Below are positions 18,874 through 29,450 of a stretch of DNA of 64,000 nt, piece after piece. This stretch comes from Zizania palustris (taxonomy: Eukaryota; Streptophyta; Magnoliopsida; Poales; Poaceae). Every line of letters begins with the position of its first letter. The stretch's first letter is position 1. Location: contig JAAALK010000086.1 in the NCBI GenBank assembly GCA_019279435.1, positions 4,154,001-4,218,000 on the forward strand. Direction: 5' to 3'. The notes under the pieces are model-generated. The model was given only the letters and a program-made list of their open reading frames with translations, made no database searches and was not told the origin of the DNA. The position numbers and the translations under genes were made by a program.

Positions 18874-20160
18874 GTGTTTTGTATTGATGGCCCAGGAGGA
18901 ACAGGAAAGACCTTTCTGTACAGAGCTTTATTAGCAAAAGTCCATAGTGAGGGGAAGATAGCTATTGTTACTGCAACGTCTGGTGTTGCTGCTTCCATCA
19001 TGCCAGGAGATAGTACTGCTCATTCAAGGTTCAAGATACCACTAAGCATACAAGCTAATGCAGTGTGTAACTTCACCAAGCAAAGTGGTACTGCGAAGCA
19101 TCTTCAAAAAGCTTTGCTTATATTATGGGATGAAACCTCCATGACAAAAAGACAAACAATTGAGGAGTTAGACAAGAATACGAGAGACATAATGGAAAAT
19201 CTCAATCTACCATTTGGAATAAAGACAATGATTTTTGGATGTGACTTCAGACATGTTCTTCCAGTTATACGAAAGGGGAATAAGGCTCAAATTGTAAGTG
19301 CAACCTTACGTAGATCTTACCTGTGGGTTAACATGCATCAGTTGAGACTTGTCCATAACATGAGAGCTCGATCAGATAAATGGTTTCAGACTACTTTCTA
19401 TGAATTGTCAATAGCATTGAAGAGACCATCGAAGATGACTATGTAAATTTACCCGACGAAATATGTATACCATACACTGGTGCGAAATCAGACATTGATG
19501 GTCTTATTGACATGGTCTTTCCAATGTTAGGTACAAACATGGTTGATGCAGACTACATCACATCTCAAGCTATTTTGTTAATGAGGAATGGGAACGTTGA
19601 TGCCATAAACATGAAGCTTATCGAATGTTTTCCTAGTGACGAGATGATTTATCACAATCATGATTGAGCAGTCGATGATCCATGCAACCATTATCCGCTT
19701 GAGTTCTTGAATTCATTAATGCCAAATGGGTTACCTCCACATATATTAAAACTCAAGGTTAATTTTCCTGTGATTTTTCTCAGAAATATTGACCCAGCCA
19801 ATGATCTATGTAATGGAACTAGGTTGATAGTCCGAGCATTTCAAAGGAATACTATTGATGCTTAAATTGTATTGGGATAGCATGCTGGTAAGAGAGTCTT
19901 CCTTCCACACATACCTTTTTGCCCGTTCGATGATGAAATGTTCCCCTTCAAGTTTAAGAGAAATCAATTTCCTGTTAGGGTGAGTTTTGCAATGACAATT
20001 ATTAAAGCACAAGGTCAAACAATACGACATATTGGAATCTACCTCCCGAAACTGGTGTTCTCTCATGGACAATTATATGTAGTTCTGTCATGAATGACTT
20101 CTCGTAGCAACATCAAAATACTCACTGCTTCAGAAAAAATGAGGGTATCAATTCAATAAG
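18874..20160 (+). pseudogene. Helitron PIF1-type DNA helicase, broken
   Basis: An open stretch at 18874-19446 holds Walker A (GPGGTGKT, residues 6-13), the TSGVAA motif, and Walker B (LILWDETSM, aspartate and glutamate near residues 86-87), followed by FGCDFRHVLPVIRKGN. Helicase sequence continues to about 20160 (LPDEICIPYTGAKSDIDGLI, NHYPLEFLNSLMPNGLPPH, NGTRLIVRAF, and FAMTIIKAQGQTI). The later part is broken by a frame change near 19440 and stops near 19665, 19864 and 20090. In the intact family this is the C-terminal half of RepHel, which unwinds DNA during rolling-circle transposition. Confidence 0.88.
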
Positions 20161-20470
20161 CACGCTAACGAAGAATATCGTCTACAAGGAAGAGCTCACT
20201 GTGTAGATAAAAGAAGATGTGCTCACTGTATAGTATCTTTTACAATTTCATGCCTGATTTGTAATTATAAATATGTAATTGCACTTTATATAGAAAGGAT
20301 GTTTCTATGTATTTTTAAATGAGTAATAGCTAATGTTAAAACATAAAACTGACTTTGTATCCATGGTTTGTGTTGAACAATAATATATCATTTTGTTTCT
20401 TATCATCACAATATTACTAAACGTGTGTTCAATAAATATATCATGCTCTAAATATATTGCCATTAAAATT

Positions 20471-20504
20471 ATGAATTCGTTGCAACGCATGAGCACCTTA
20501 CTAG
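20471..20504 (+). repeat. Helitron 3' terminus with hairpin
   Basis: The end CGTTGCAACG is a perfect ten-base palindrome, followed about 11 bases later by CTAG at 20501-20504 and then T. This is the standard plant Helitron 3' end (hairpin then CTRR, inserted before T). Confidence 0.85.
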
Positions 20505-21674
20505 TTAAGTATATAGAAGAATTATTTTAGATTGCATACCTTTTCTTTTTATTTTCCAATGAAATTTGAAGACTATCTACTACGATGCAGTGGTGGTTTC
20601 AAGGGGTGGCCTAGGTGGCTTTGGATCACCCTGAAATCTGGCTCATTAGACATCTGGGTATTAGAAATTAGCCCATCTACAACCTACTTACGCCATGAAG
20701 AATAGTTTTGGGGATTTTTTAGATATGAAATATTTATTGATTTCTAATTTAATCATTATTATTCCAAATTAAACTCTCCACCATGACCATCAATTGAACT
20801 TGTTTAGATTCAAAATAAAATGTAATTGCATCTTCAAGCATGAAGGTTTTTCTTTTACATGTTTTATATTCCTTAAGTGAAGAATTATGATTTTCTCAAA
20901 ACAATTGTTGCAAGCTCACCATATGCTACAATAAAATAGGTATACAAAGTCAAATACGAACTAGTATTATCATCTTCTATTTATGTTAGATATTTCATGC
21001 ATAGTTGAACTATTTATCTTGTAACTTTGTGACTTAGAAACTTAAATGTTGTTTTTTATTATATTTATGAAGTTATGATAAACACAATTACTATATTTAT
21101 GACATATTTTTAAAATTCTATTGTATTTTAAGTTTATGATCTTATGAAATTTTGAAGTATAAAGTAGGAACCACGAAAAAATTCCTACAACCTACCATTG
21201 CTAGAATGTTAATTAAGATCACTTGTTAGGATTCGAGTTTGTGATTTTAATGCTGGTGTTCGAGGGGAATGAAGGAGTGTATAAGTGTATAATTGTATAT
21301 GTGTTCATATATGATACGAGGGAATCCTTTGCATCTTGTGCATGCAAAGCTTATGCTTTGTTCTCTTAACCATGAAGTAGGATCATAGTAATTTTGCATT
21401 GTAATACTTGAAGAGAATTTGCAAAGCAGAGCGCCTTAGCCCCTGGACATTGAGTAGCAAGGGTAGAGTTTTCCATTTTTATATAATACTAGTTGAGTGC
21501 AACACATGGAAAAATTACAACATTAAAGAAGCTAGTAGTGGTAGAGAGTGCAGACGTGCATGTGTGAGGTGGAGGCGGAGCGCCGCGCCGACAGCGGGCA
21601 AGGGCGAGGGCGAGGTTAGTACGACTAGAGGTTGGATGGAGCTACGAGTCTTGTACTAAGGTTTCATTCATGGG
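20505..21674. other. AT-rich spacer without recognised genes
   Basis: About 1.2 kb between the Helitron end and the LTR of element B. It is AT-rich with many stops in all frames. I see no gene. The stretch near 21485 (ATACTAGTTGAGTGCAAC) resembles sequence common near the ends of grass Helitrons, but no full terminus is present. Confidence 0.5.
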
Positions 21675-22800
21675 TGTTGACGCCAAGATTTGGTAAAGCC
21701 TAGACCTACCAGGGATGTCGCATGGTCAACATAAGTCAAAGGAGTCTAGTCAAAGGTAGTCAAAGAAGCATGTCCATATCGTTACAACATGGCCGGATAT
21801 GAAAGAGCCGATTAAGGTGAGAGAAGATAAAAATAATCTAGAATCGGTTACAATGTAGATTACTTGGACGGCAAGTCTCTGGACTGTAAATATGTATTAA
21901 TTAGCTAGGTTTAAATACACACACAATCAACCACAACAAACAACTCTTTCGATGCATCGCCACCCTTGGGTTCCCAAGGTTACTCCCGATGGTACTTGTC
22001 ACTTGGAACCGGGCTGTATCATCTCGATCTCCGGTGAAGAGGTGAGTCTCACCACCCTAATGGTCATGTTGATTAGGTTAGTGTTCATCAAGGTTGCATC
22101 GTATCGATCTATTGAGGCATCGGCCCAATTAGTGTGATCGTCAGTTTATCTTGGTATATTTTGCTAGATCTAAGGCTGCATTGTTTTGATATCTTAGATT
22201 GATGTAAATTAGGTATCATAGTTTGAGTCTTCATAGGTTAAGTCTAACATCTTGTTATATTATATATGGTTCATGTTGTGTACCATTCATCTAAATAAAA
22301 TATGCCTAATGCGTTAAAGTGTTATTGATTTCTCGTGACTTGCAACTTTCTTTGTTAGGTCCGATCTTGCAGTTACGGTAATTTAATGGTATGGATGTGT
22401 TGTTTGGTATGCTGAGTTTAGTTCTATCAGAGTACAAGCCAATATGTTATTTTTATTTCCATGCCATATTCCACTCGTGTATGGGAGACACTTATCAGCC
22501 TTTACGCAGAAGGATTCCACCCTATCGGCCGATAGTTTGCTCAACACGATAGTGTGGGTGTGGTCATCGACCCTAAGGTCGATTGTCACATTTATTCCTA
22601 TTTATTTTATTCTTACCATGGTCGTTGGCTCGATAGACGATCGACATTGCTACTAACATTATTCTTTATGATTCTTATATGTTGTAGGGTCAAACTGATT
22701 GACACACTCAGAACCTTGTTTTTCTTCTGGGATTATAGGATCTGCACTGGAGTTAAGCAGATCTCCTAGGCCACACGTGTGACCAAAAAAGACACCAACA
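21675..22800 (+). repeat. 5' LTR of element B
   Basis: Begins TGTTGACG and ends ACCAACA, with inverted TGTTG/CAACA ends. It is followed at once by a primer-site-like sequence. No second copy is present in the window, so its exact ends are inferred from the termini and the primer site. Confidence 0.75.
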
Positions 22801-22803
22801 CGC

Positions 22804-22826
22804 TTTTTGGCACGCCCAATGGGACA
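22804..22826 (+). promoter_or_regulatory. Primer binding site of element B
   Basis: TTTTTGGCACGCCCAATGGG follows the LTR after three bases. It resembles the TGGC(G)CGCCC primer sites seen in grass Tat-type elements; the tRNA is not identified here. Confidence 0.6.
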
Positions 22827-22844
22827 TTCTTTAGATCATCCATC

Positions 22845-24768
22845 CATGGTGGGCGAAGTCGATGGCAGTAACATCATCCCGATCATTATGGACACACTGA
22901 CCGATGAATAGAGAGCGGAGGTACAAGACAACGTGGAAAACTACAAGAGATTGTGCCTCGAAGCTTTTAGCATGATTTGATCTGGCTCTGTCTAGAGGAG
23001 TCAGTTGCTGAAACTAGCCATGGCTAGCGAGATCCCTTAGCAGGTCGAGAGTCCGTGGGTCACTCTTTAGGAAGCTGTCGACAATGCTCTACATCATGCT
23101 CTCATCAATTAGTCTGAGGTATTGGTTAATACCTTGCACAGGTTGATCAAGAAGACTGTTGATGGTACTATTACTCAAGAGTCGATGCAAGACCCATTGT
23201 ATTTCCTTATCAATCGTCCTCATCTGCTGAAAAACGCTCAACACACTCGGCTAGTGCCACCACCATAAGGGCCGATAAGGCAGGGTCCGCCGAACACTTT
23301 GTTCGACCGGGAGGCTGACATGATGGTCCTGTTACCTACACCCACGCTCCAAGGGCTAGGTAGACAGGATTCGTCCCAGAATATGTAACCTTCGGTAGGG
23401 GGGCACACCACCCTCCCACCCTTCGGTCATGCCATAAGGGCCGATCAGGCAAGAGTACCCCAACCTACGTATGGAATTTCCAGAAACATGTTGCCCGACC
23501 TTGTGCCACCAAGGAGGGCACCCGATGACATCCCTCGGGGGTACCACTAGACCACATATTATGGAATGCTTCCCTATTCCAATGAAGAACAAATATACAC
23601 CATTGTTCAGCTGGATCAGTATCAGCAGCCCCCAATGACTGTTCGATACCCCACGCCGAATCAACAAGAATACGATTGGCTGAACCGGATTACTGAGGTG
23701 ATCCGGGACAAGTTTGAGCTCAAACTTAAGGATCAGACGTAGGTGTATCGGTGACCGTACCCAGAGTGGTTCGATCGGGTGCCACTGCCAAACCGATACA
23801 AGATCCCTGATTTCACCAAGTTCTCAGGACATGACTCAATCTCCACGATCGATCACATTAGTTGTTTTCTCGCCCAATGCGGTGAGGCATCAGCTGATGA
23901 AGTACTCAAAGTTAGGTTCTTCTCGCTGTCATTATCAGGATCAACTTTTGCCTAGTTCTCATCACTGCCAGTGAACTCTGTCAAAGGATGGGCAGATCTA
24001 GAGAAAAAGTTTCACAAGTATTTCTTCACCGGCATACATGATATGAAGCCTACCGACTTGACAGCAGTAAAGCAGAAGATGGATGAGTCGGTGCAAGATT
24101 ATGTGCATAGATTCGGTGACGTGAGAAGCAGGTGCTATAGCCTAAACCTCAGTGACGCGCAACTGGCTGAGTTAGCATTCTTAGGGATCCTGAATCTAAT
24201 AAAGGAAAGGTTTCATCACAAGAATTCGAGAGCCTCTCACACTTGGTGTAGCGGGTATCGACCCATGAGAGCTAATTCCAGGAGGCAGAAAGGGATAGGT
24301 ATCAGAAGAAGGTGGCGTACGCTCATGCACTCCATTAGGACTTCGATGAGGACAGTGGGTCCGATGCAGAGGTTGGCTTAGCCGAATAGACCCGAAACAA
24401 GAAGCATATTGCGTGTCCATGGATAAAGCCAACTGATAAAGAAGAAAAGTATGATTTCAACATCAGTAAGGTCGATAAGGTATTTGACCTATTGCTCAAG
24501 GGAAAGCAGATCCAGTTGCCACCTAACCACGTGATATTGCCCTATTGATGAATTGAAGAAGAAGAAATATTGTAAGTGGCATAACTCCCCGTCTTACAAC
24601 ACCAACAAATGCAAGGTGTTTAGACAGCAGATCCAATCAGCCGTGGAGCAAGACCGAATCAAGTTCGATGATGGGAAGAAGCCCATGAACATCGACGACC
24701 ACCCTTTTCCAATCAACATGGTGCATGTGCACCACGCTAATGATCGGTGCTCGAAGAAGAGCCAGTGA
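22845..24768 (+). pseudogene. gag of element B
   Basis: The first ATG after the primer site is at 22845. Gag sequence is in several frames: a proline-rich N-terminal part to about 23700, then YPEWFDRVPLPNRYKIPDF and the FSGHDSISTIDHI block near 23760-23860. The retrotransposon gag core is at 23971-24240 (VNSVKGWADLEKKFHKYFF, then VQDYVHRFGDVRSRCYSL). At 24553-24768 is a Cys/His stretch (KYCKWHNSPSYNTNKCKVF) typical of the gag end in this group. Many stops break it. Confidence 0.8.
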
Positions 24769-25272
24769 GCCAGCAGTAGCGTCACCTCCTCAGGTCTAAT
24801 CAGAAAATATGAAAGAAAATCAAATGATAGGGTGGACAACGTGGACAATCATGATTACTCACGATTCAACCCCCATTGGAGTTGTGAGTTCTTCACGTTC
24901 TGCTGGAATGAAGGGTTACATTTTCCATTGATGGACGATTGCCCTAAGTGTGGTAGCGAAGATAGGTGGAAGGGTGGTCATGATCTGAGCACTAATAGAA
25001 CAAGGACACATAGTCAAGAAAAGTTGGCTGTCCATCGGAGGTTATCACCACCAAGAACATCGATACTTGAGAGGCTTTCTCTCGTTAACACCAAGGAAAG
25101 TGGTCAATCGACCGATGGCAGCATCACGTCAGGAAATCTACAGTGGTGCCCTAGCAGAATCTTCGCAAAGATTCAAAAGAATAGAGTATAACGGCTGTGA
25201 CAGAGAGAACTGAAGGTGCAAAGCCACAAGAATGAGACTAATTGGCCTCGAAGGATTAAGAGTGAATGGTGA

Positions 25273-25985
25273 GTGAAGGATAGGTCCAATCTCGATGATA
25301 AGAAAGATGTGGGGATAAACATGGTTTTCTTCCTCCCTACAGAGTATCGGGCTACTCCTAAAGAAGACACCGGGCAAGCTGATGCAATGACCCAACTAAT
25401 ATTGACCCCACAACCGACAGTATTTGACAAGCCAGAAGATCACAAGCATCAGTACCTAAGACCTCTTTACATTAAGGGCTTGGTCAATAAGAAGACGATG
25501 TCTAAGATGATGATAGACGAAGGCGCAGATGTCAACTTGATGCCATATGCCACCTTTCGGAAGTTGGGGAAAGGGCCAGAGGACCTCATCAATACCAATA
25601 TGGTACTAAGGGACTTCAGTGGAAATTCATCGGAAATAATGGGGTGCTAAACAAAGTGTTGATGGTTGGGAACAAGACCGTGTCGACCACCTTCTTCATC
25701 ATAGAGGGAAAAAGATCCTACACTCTGTTTCTAGGGAATGGTTGGATTCATGCGAATTGTTGTGTCCCGTCGATGATGCAACAAAGCCAAATGCAGTGGG
25801 TTGGCGATCAAGTGGAGATCGTTCACACTGATAAATCGGTTTACATGGCAATAGCCGATTTATTGATATGGAAGATGGAAGAGGTTGTTTACTTGTCAGG
25901 CAGAGCTTGGGACGATGATTTTCTTGAAGTATCAAATGACAGAATCAAACCAATCAGCAATGAACAGCGCAAGCTTACCCTTTGA
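25273..25985 (+). pseudogene. Protease region of element B
   Basis: The reading frame 25273-25650 includes HQYLRPLYIKGLVNKK and the protease motif MMIDEGADVNLMPY near residues 80-93. The family motif is D-G-G-A; here the middle glycine is glutamate (GAA, one G-to-A change from GGA). The next frame (25644-25985) continues the protease with VSTTFFIIEG. It ends with a linker to reverse transcriptase. Confidence 0.82.
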
Positions 25986-26049
25986 AGGTGACACAGATGA
26001 AGCATAAGGTAAACTCGGTCTAGGCTTCACCACAACCGATGAGCTATAG

Positions 26050-26615
26050 GAACTAGACATCAAACCCAGTGACAGAACGAGGCCAACCTTTATAAGTGCT
26101 CAACTTCCTAATGAAATAAAGAATGAATTAATTGCTTTATTATGGGAGTATCGGGATTGCTTCACATGGGAAAACCATGAGATGCGAGGTCTAAAATGAT
26201 CGATTGTAGAACATTGGCTCCCAATAAGACAAGGGTATCAACCATTCAAACAGTCACCTCGGTGGTTCAAGGCAGAAATATATCCAGACATCAAGGCCGA
26301 GGTAACAAGATTATATGATGCGGGATTCATAAGGGCATACCAATACGTAGAGTAGGTATCGAACATTGTACCAGTATGGAAGAAAAGTGGGAATCTTATA
26401 ATATATGTTGACTTCAGAGATCGTAATAAGGCAACCCCAAAGGACGAATACCCAATGCCGATCGCGGATTTGCTGGTGGATGCCGCATTGGGTCAAAAGA
26501 TTATCAACTTCATGGATGGGAATGTAGGATATAATCAGATTTTCATGGCTAACGAAGACAACCACAAGACGCCCTTCTAGTGCCTAGGCGCTATCGGACT
26601 TTATGAGTGGGTCAT
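26050..26615 (+). pseudogene. Reverse transcriptase of element B, first part
   Basis: In this segment the plus-strand frame shows RPTFISAQLPNEIKNELIAL, the YRDCFTWENHEM block, a PIRQGYQPFKQSPRWF block, and DFRDRNKATPKDEYPMPIAD. Then follow LGQKIINFMDGNVGYNQIFM and GLYEWVIV. Stops are present near 26200, 26355 and 26578. The sequence is cut at 26615 by the solo LTR and goes on at 41183 with the MTFGLKNAG block. Confidence 0.85.
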
Positions 26616-27099
26616 TGTAGGACCGAAAGTAGCGACCAGAGGGGGGTGAATGGGCATCTAAAATTTTCTTTTTAAAACTATATTCTAATCCCAATACCCA
26701 ACCAAACTTAACCAGTCAAATAATATTAGCAAAGCAAATTATTGAAACTAAGGTTGTCTAGCAAAAAATGACCGGTCTCCTAATTAAAATGATATTAAAG
26801 ATAAACTAAATAAAAATATTGCAGTAAATAAAAACACCTAGATATATCACGAAATATTTATATTGTAGTCCAGAAATAAAGTACTAATCAAATGAATAAA
26901 ACATGGATCATTCAAAAATTAATTCAGTGATAAACATAAAATATTTCATGAGAATCAAGAATAACAATATTACTTCGACTAATAATGTATATATATTTTT
27001 ATATGAACAGATTAATAATACTTAAATAAAATATGCGAGCTCTCAGATAAAGATTGACCACGAGATTAACAATCAAATTCACAGGCTACTACAAAGCGA

Positions 27100-27420
27100 C
27101 ACTGTAGCGGCGGGCAAAATCGACCTATAGTGGCGGGCATCTAGTCCGCCACTGCTCTAACGCCACTGCTATCGCTGGTTAGCAGTGGCGGTCAGAGCGC
27201 CCGCCACCGCTGTGTTAACAGCAGTGGCGGGCGTGCTGACATCATCTGCCCGCCACTGCCGTTATCAATAGCAGTGGCGGGCAGATGATGTCAGCACGCC
27301 CGCCACCACTATGTCAACAGCAGTGGCGGGCGCGCTGACCTCATCTGCCCGCCACTGCCGTTATCAATAGCAGTGGCGGGCAGATGATGTCAGCACGCCC
27401 GCCACTGCTGTGTATAAGCC
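27100..27420. repeat. Left subterminal repeat array of the CACTA element
   Basis: At least ten copies of (T/C)AGTGGCGGGC or its complement GCCCGCCACT. They are arranged as inverted pairs around the spacer CGTTATCAATA (e.g. 27226-27314 and again 27319-27408). Such arrays are the transposase binding sites of CACTA elements. Confidence 0.9.
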
Positions 27421-27488
27421 ATAACACAGAATGCTGTGATCCCACAAACCAAAACACAGAAATTATATGCTTCACACAGCCATCCACA

Positions 27489-27590
27489 TACACAGCAGCA
27501 AAACATCCACATATCCACATACACAGCAGCAAAACATCCACATATCCACATACACAGCAGCAAAACATCCACATATCCACATACACATCC
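27489..27590 (+). repeat. 32-bp tandem repeat, three copies
   Basis: Units start near 27489, 27521 and 27553 and contain ACACAGCAGC, an A-run and CATCCACATATCC. They lie between the subterminal array and the Ulp1 gene. Confidence 0.85.
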
Positions 27591-27761
27591 ACAACAACAA
27601 CACATCAACACAACAACCATCAATCTCATCAATTTTCAAAAATTCACAATATTTACATTCTTCCGGTTTTTGTTTCGCAATAACCATCCATCAACACAAT
27701 TCATTGTTTCACAAATACATGCTCATGCGGTTTATGTTTTCTTGGAAGGCTAACTCATATC

Positions 27762-29450
27762 TTAATTGGTTCGCCTTTTCATTCTTCCGGCCCAATCATA
27801 CAAAGTTGGATGCTTGGCCACTTCACTCTCAGGATCGAAAAATACTCCAAGCTCATGAAGAATCTCATGCATCGTGAAGCGGCAGATCCTTGATACGATT
27901 TCGTACATTTGTAATTCAGAGAGTTGGCTCTTCTCGGCAACGGTTGATGGACCTGACGCCTGCATACGTAAAATATAAGTAAATACGCTGCAAGTTATAT
28001 TAGATTAACACACAAGAAATCAACTTACTTCTTTAGTATCCTCAGATACTGTCCGCCCAAACTTTCCTAAGTTATTGCTCATGAAATCACAAGTATAGTA
28101 GCCACAATGCACGGAACCAAGAGATTGTTTGTGACACTTCAAAATAGACAAAGTTAGAACGATATATAGTTTGGCTTTATCAATTGAATTAACAAATTTA
28201 AAAATATAATATTACCGGAAAGTTGGTTCTGATAAGCATTTCTTTCGGCCTCTGTGGATCATGTGGGCCACCTAACTTTTCCACGTAGTATCTATGTGCA
28301 CTCTGAATAACATTTAATATATCTTGATATTCTTTTTTGGGTTTGTCGAGCGAGTCGAGCACATAAACCCTTGAGCTTTTTGGGTATATCAGAAGTGCAA
28401 TCCAATGATCACTATCGAAAGAAGTAATATATGATTATGTTAGTTTCATAATCGATAAAACGTGTTTAAGTGGATATAGTGGGTATACTTACTTAAAGTT
28501 ATATGCCCCACATATAATTTCTCTGTCCTTCCATTGATACATGCACCGCGCAATATACAACGCGGCACAACTCCTTTTGTTCTTCTTAAGTTTGTCTTCG
28601 TCTTTATTGAACATTTTTCTTTGAAATTTTTTCTTACCCGCAGTCCAGTACTTGCTATCATTCTGGTTTAGTGTCGGGTTCAGCGCACTTTGGCTTATTA
28701 ATGACGGGTTTAGGTACCCATACAATTTAGACTCGTCACCGCGTGAATTACAACTGCATATGTTATAAAACAATAGTCAATATAAGACATTATTTATTTT
28801 TTCTTTGTATTGACAAAGTATAAAGTACTTACATGCACCAGAGCATCATGCTTGTGATGTCGGTTCGCTTCAGACGAAACATCCGATGGAAGTCGTCGAA
28901 AAATAGTGCAAGCTTAAACTCTGGGCAATTGAATATTTCTTGTGGAACCGTCAGTTCTATTTGTGTTACACCTAACGAAGACGCTTCGAGGTACCAGTCA
29001 TGAAATGTTTTCATCGCCCAAGGCATACCATTAAGTACTCCTTGGGGTAATAATGGTTTGCCTGGTTCGTATTCGATATAATCCTCGTCTCCGTAGGTCC
29101 TCTTATCAACAGAAAGTGAGCCCGCATGCTTTTGTACTGGAGCCTTTATGGGAGCCGCTTCGGGCATAGAACGTGTTTGCCCCAAAGTATTAAAAAATTT
29201 ATGCATTTCAGATTTCAGCGCAGAACACTGCCCAGCTTGAACAGTTATCTTGTGGATTGCTGGCTTTGGGCATGCATCTTGTTTTTCAGGCTCGGCAGCA
29301 ACTAGCACTGGCACTTGAGGATCAGCCGGAACTGGCACTTGAGGCTCAGTCGGAACTAGCACTGGCATTTGATCTGGCTCTGGCACATTTGTGTTGGGCT
29401 CATCAGTGGGCTCAAGCACTGGCACTAGTAAACTAGTCACAGTGTTGTTT
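27762..29450 (-). CDS. Ulp1-type (C48) cysteine protease gene of the CACTA element
   Basis: Five exons keep frame: 29450-28833, 28753-28493, 28411-28216, 28136-28029, 27959-27762. Every intron is GT-AG. The N-terminal part is rich in proline, valine and glutamate (short repeats such as PVLVPTEPQVPVPADPQ). The protease part is C-terminal: histidine in NDHWIALLIYP, aspartate in RVYVLDSL, glutamine and cysteine in KQSLGSVHCGYYTC. The complete His-Asp-Gln-Cys set of Ulp1 peptidases is thus present. Related proteins are known in plant CACTA and other transposons; the substrate is unknown. There is no ATG at the start: the open frame begins inside the first 287-bp repeat, just after a stop near 29455, so an upstream exon is likely missing or displaced. 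Confidence 0.82.

Larger units (their letters stand above)
5838..20504 (+). mobile_element. Helitron (RepHel), broken, split by a Tat-type element
   Basis: Remains of an autonomous rolling-circle transposon on the plus strand. Rep protein sequence begins by about 5838, is interrupted at 5941 and resumes at 17409. It is followed by a PIF1-type helicase (18874 to about 20160) and a grass-style 3' terminus ending CTAG at 20504 before a T. A 5' TC terminus was not found, so the left boundary is only the first recognisable coding sequence. The Rep and helicase frames contain several stops and frameshifts that are independent of the retrotransposon insertion, so the copy was probably already dead or has decayed since. 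Confidence 0.82.

Noticed and set aside
21485..21510. Helitron-like 5' end (ACTAGTTGAGTGCAAC)
   Set aside because: There is no TC terminus and no matching 3' end nearby.
27341..27690. Overlapping minus-strand frames giving cysteine- and tryptophan-rich peptides (CCCVCGYVDVLLLCMW)
   Set aside because: They are translations of the 32-bp tandem repeat in three frames, with no start context or conserved neighbours.
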